NCBI RefSeq assembly: GCF_004801315.1
Contig: NZ_SSNW01000022.1
Location: 1-62,381 of the forward strand
DNA length: 62,381 bases
Direction of reading: 5' to 3'
Origin: Deinococcus sp. Arct2-2
GTDB taxonomy: Bacteria > Deinococcota > Deinococci > Deinococcales > Deinococcaceae
In this document: positions 61,330-62,381 of the stretch, piece by piece
Numbering within the stretch: position 1 is the stretch's first letter
How the letters are laid out: every line of letters begins with the position of its first letter
Position numbers and translations under genes: made by a program
The notes under the pieces: generated by a model
What the model was told of the DNA's origin: nothing
Database searches by the model: none
What the model saw: the letters and a program-made list of their open reading frames with translations, nothing else

Positions 61330-61956
61330 TCATAGCACCTCGCGGGAAAGGGCCAGCATGTCTTCCCATGCAGTGTCGGCACGGGGATCGCGCACGTCGC
61401 GGGCCAGCGTACCCAGTTCGGCGGCCCGCACGTAGGCGGCGTAGGCCCGCACCAACGTGTTGCACACAGTTGCCCCGGCTTCGCGCAAGTCCTCGCGGGC
61501 TTCTTCTCCGGCGCGGCCCACAGGCGGCACGCGGGTCAGCACCACACGCGATTTACGGGCCGCATCGGCGTCGCCCTGAAGGAAATCCATCAGTTCCAGC
61601 GTGGCTTCCAGTTCCAGCGCCGAAGTTCCGCTGGGCACCAAAATCAAGTCGGCGCGGTCTGCGAGTTGGCGCAGTTCCTTGCGTTTGGGACGGCCTTCCG
61701 TATCTATAACCACCACATCCAGCGCGGCCAGTTTCTTGGGTTTCACGTCGTCGGCTTCGTACACGGCAAACGGCAGACCTACGCCGCCCAGTTTCACACC
61801 ACGCACAGCCCAGCGGGCGCTGCTGCCTACGCGGGGGTCTTCGTCGATCAGGGCCACATTCAATCCACGTTCGGCCAACGCTCCGGCCAGATGCACGGCC
61901 AGCGTGCTTTTGCCCACGCCGCCTTTTTCACTTGTGACGGCTAACACTTTTGGCAT
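61330..61956 (-). CDS. ParA/MinD-family ATPase
   Basis: 208 residues. Deviant Walker A SEKGGVGKST near residue 11, DEDPRVGSS, and VVIDTEGRPK for Walker B. Short, with no N-terminal DNA-binding domain, like ParF/VirC1 types that work with small RHH partners. TACGCT lies 6 bases before the ATG. Normal chromosomal ParA is accompanied by ParB, which is absent, so this is probably an accessory partition-like or cargo-positioning pair. Confidence 0.85.
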   Translation of the reverse strand: MPKVLAVTSEKGGVGKSTLAVHLAGALAERGLNVALIDEDPRVGSSARWAVRGVKLGGVGLPFAVYEADDVKPKKLAALDVVVIDTEGRPKRKELRQLADRADLILVPSGTSALELEATLELMDFLQGDADAARKSRVVLTRVPPVGRAGEEAREDLREAGATVCNTLVRAYAAYVRAAELGTLARDVRDPRADTAWEDMLALSREVL

Positions 61957-62025
61957 GCGGCTAGCGTATCAGAGGGCATGGAAGGTTGCGTCAGGCGGGT
62001 TGGGGGTGGGTATTTCCGGCTTGGT

Positions 62026-62100
62026 AGGTAACCCCCCGTTGCTGGCGAGAGGCTGAGTTGTTGGGTGAACCCCCCGTTGCTTTGCAACGCCCCCCCTTAG
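62026..62100. repeat. Repeat family B, truncated copies
   Basis: Two left halves in a row: GGTAACCCCCCGTTGCTGGCG and, 30 bases later, GGTGAACCCCCCGTTGCTTTGC to CGCCCCCCTTAG. The second stops abruptly where the terminal transposon begins, so the element was inserted into this repeat. Confidence 0.65.
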
Positions 62101-62124
62101 CTCGACTTTGGCCATTGAGGAGCA

Positions 62125-62381
62125 TCAGGCGGCGTAGCAGAGCGCGTCTGTGAGGGGCTCGATGAACTCAAGTGGGACTTGAACCATTTCGCGTCCTGGT
62201 GAAGATGTGCGAAAAGTCGGAATCTTCCACAAGGCTCGCCGAACCTCGGCGAGCGCGTCGACGAAGGTGGGCAGGGTCTTGTTGTACCAGGCGGCATGAC
62301 GAACCCAAGGTTCATGGCTTTGCCAGCGTTCGTGGGCCATGAGCGTCACCAGTGAGAACAGCCCCAGCAACGCTGGGGTTG
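62125..62381 (-). CDS. Transposase C-terminus, cut by the window edge
   Basis: Open from the window edge to TGA at 62125-62127: LLGLFSLVTLMAHERWQ, HAAWYNKTLPTFVDALAEVRR and ending PLTDALCYAA. It reads like the C-terminus of a Deinococcus transposase. About 85 residues are visible. The left edge of the window (1-101) may be the other end of the same element type. Confidence 0.6.
   Translation of the reverse strand, partial: TPALLGLFSLVTLMAHERWQSHEPWVRHAAWYNKTLPTFVDALAEVRRALWKIPTFRTSSPGREMVQVPLEFIEPLTDALCYAA

Overview
The window looks like a chromosomal segment of a Deinococcus species. The supporting signs are high GC, a LEA-type desiccation protein, an ftsE-ftsX-EnvC cluster, proteins with Deinococcus-like sequence, and many genes whose start codon lies 5-7 bases after a TANNNT-type -10 box, the arrangement expected for the leaderless mRNAs known to be common in this genus. 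No rRNA, tRNA or CRISPR array was recognised.

Layout. 1-8.5 kb: transposase end, HigA-type antitoxin remnant, large GAF/PAS histidine kinase, LEA-like protein, clpS-clpA, an acetyltransferase and a hypothetical gene. 8.6-16.7 kb: S41 protease, the ftsE-ftsX-EnvC operon, rpsP, then khpA-rimM-trmD and a Lon-N protein. 16.7-25.6 kb: purU, M29 aminopeptidase, prfC, TAXI-type binding protein, a Doc-type toxin module, a SIMPL protein, and an HDAC-like hydrolase divergent from a GNAT gene. 25.8-35.2 kb: a degenerate HtrA-like protein with a LuxR-type regulator, aldo/keto reductase, an ltrA gene broken by an IS3-family element and a frameshift, phosphoesterase, deoD, rsmB. 35.4-45.6 kb: malE-malF-malG behind a strong promoter with a palindromic operator, TetR regulator, acyl-CoA dehydrogenase, MocR regulator, methyltransferase. 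45.7-47.9 kb: an IS982-family element nested in an IS630-family element. 48-53.2 kb: leucine genes leuC, leuD and leuB, with a LysE exporter and an unknown gene between leuC and leuD. 53.3-62.4 kb: repeat-containing lipoprotein, MBL hydrolase, gluQ-trpB-trpA, a ParA/RHH/membrane metalloprotease cluster, and another transposase end.

The most interesting regulatory signal is upstream of leuC. A -10 box (53211-53216, minus strand) is followed after 6 bases by an ATG opening a 21-codon peptide with five leucine codons, three of them consecutive CTT. A 9-bp-stem terminator with a U-tract follows and then leuC. This is the architecture of a leucine attenuator, here with a leader peptide that would start at or next to the mRNA 5' end.

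Other notable points are a divergent gene pair whose two -10 boxes share two bases, two families of palindromic non-coding repeats, a probable HtrA pseudoprotease (Ser to Thr), and two IS insertions whose exact target duplications can be proven because removing them restores the host reading frame.
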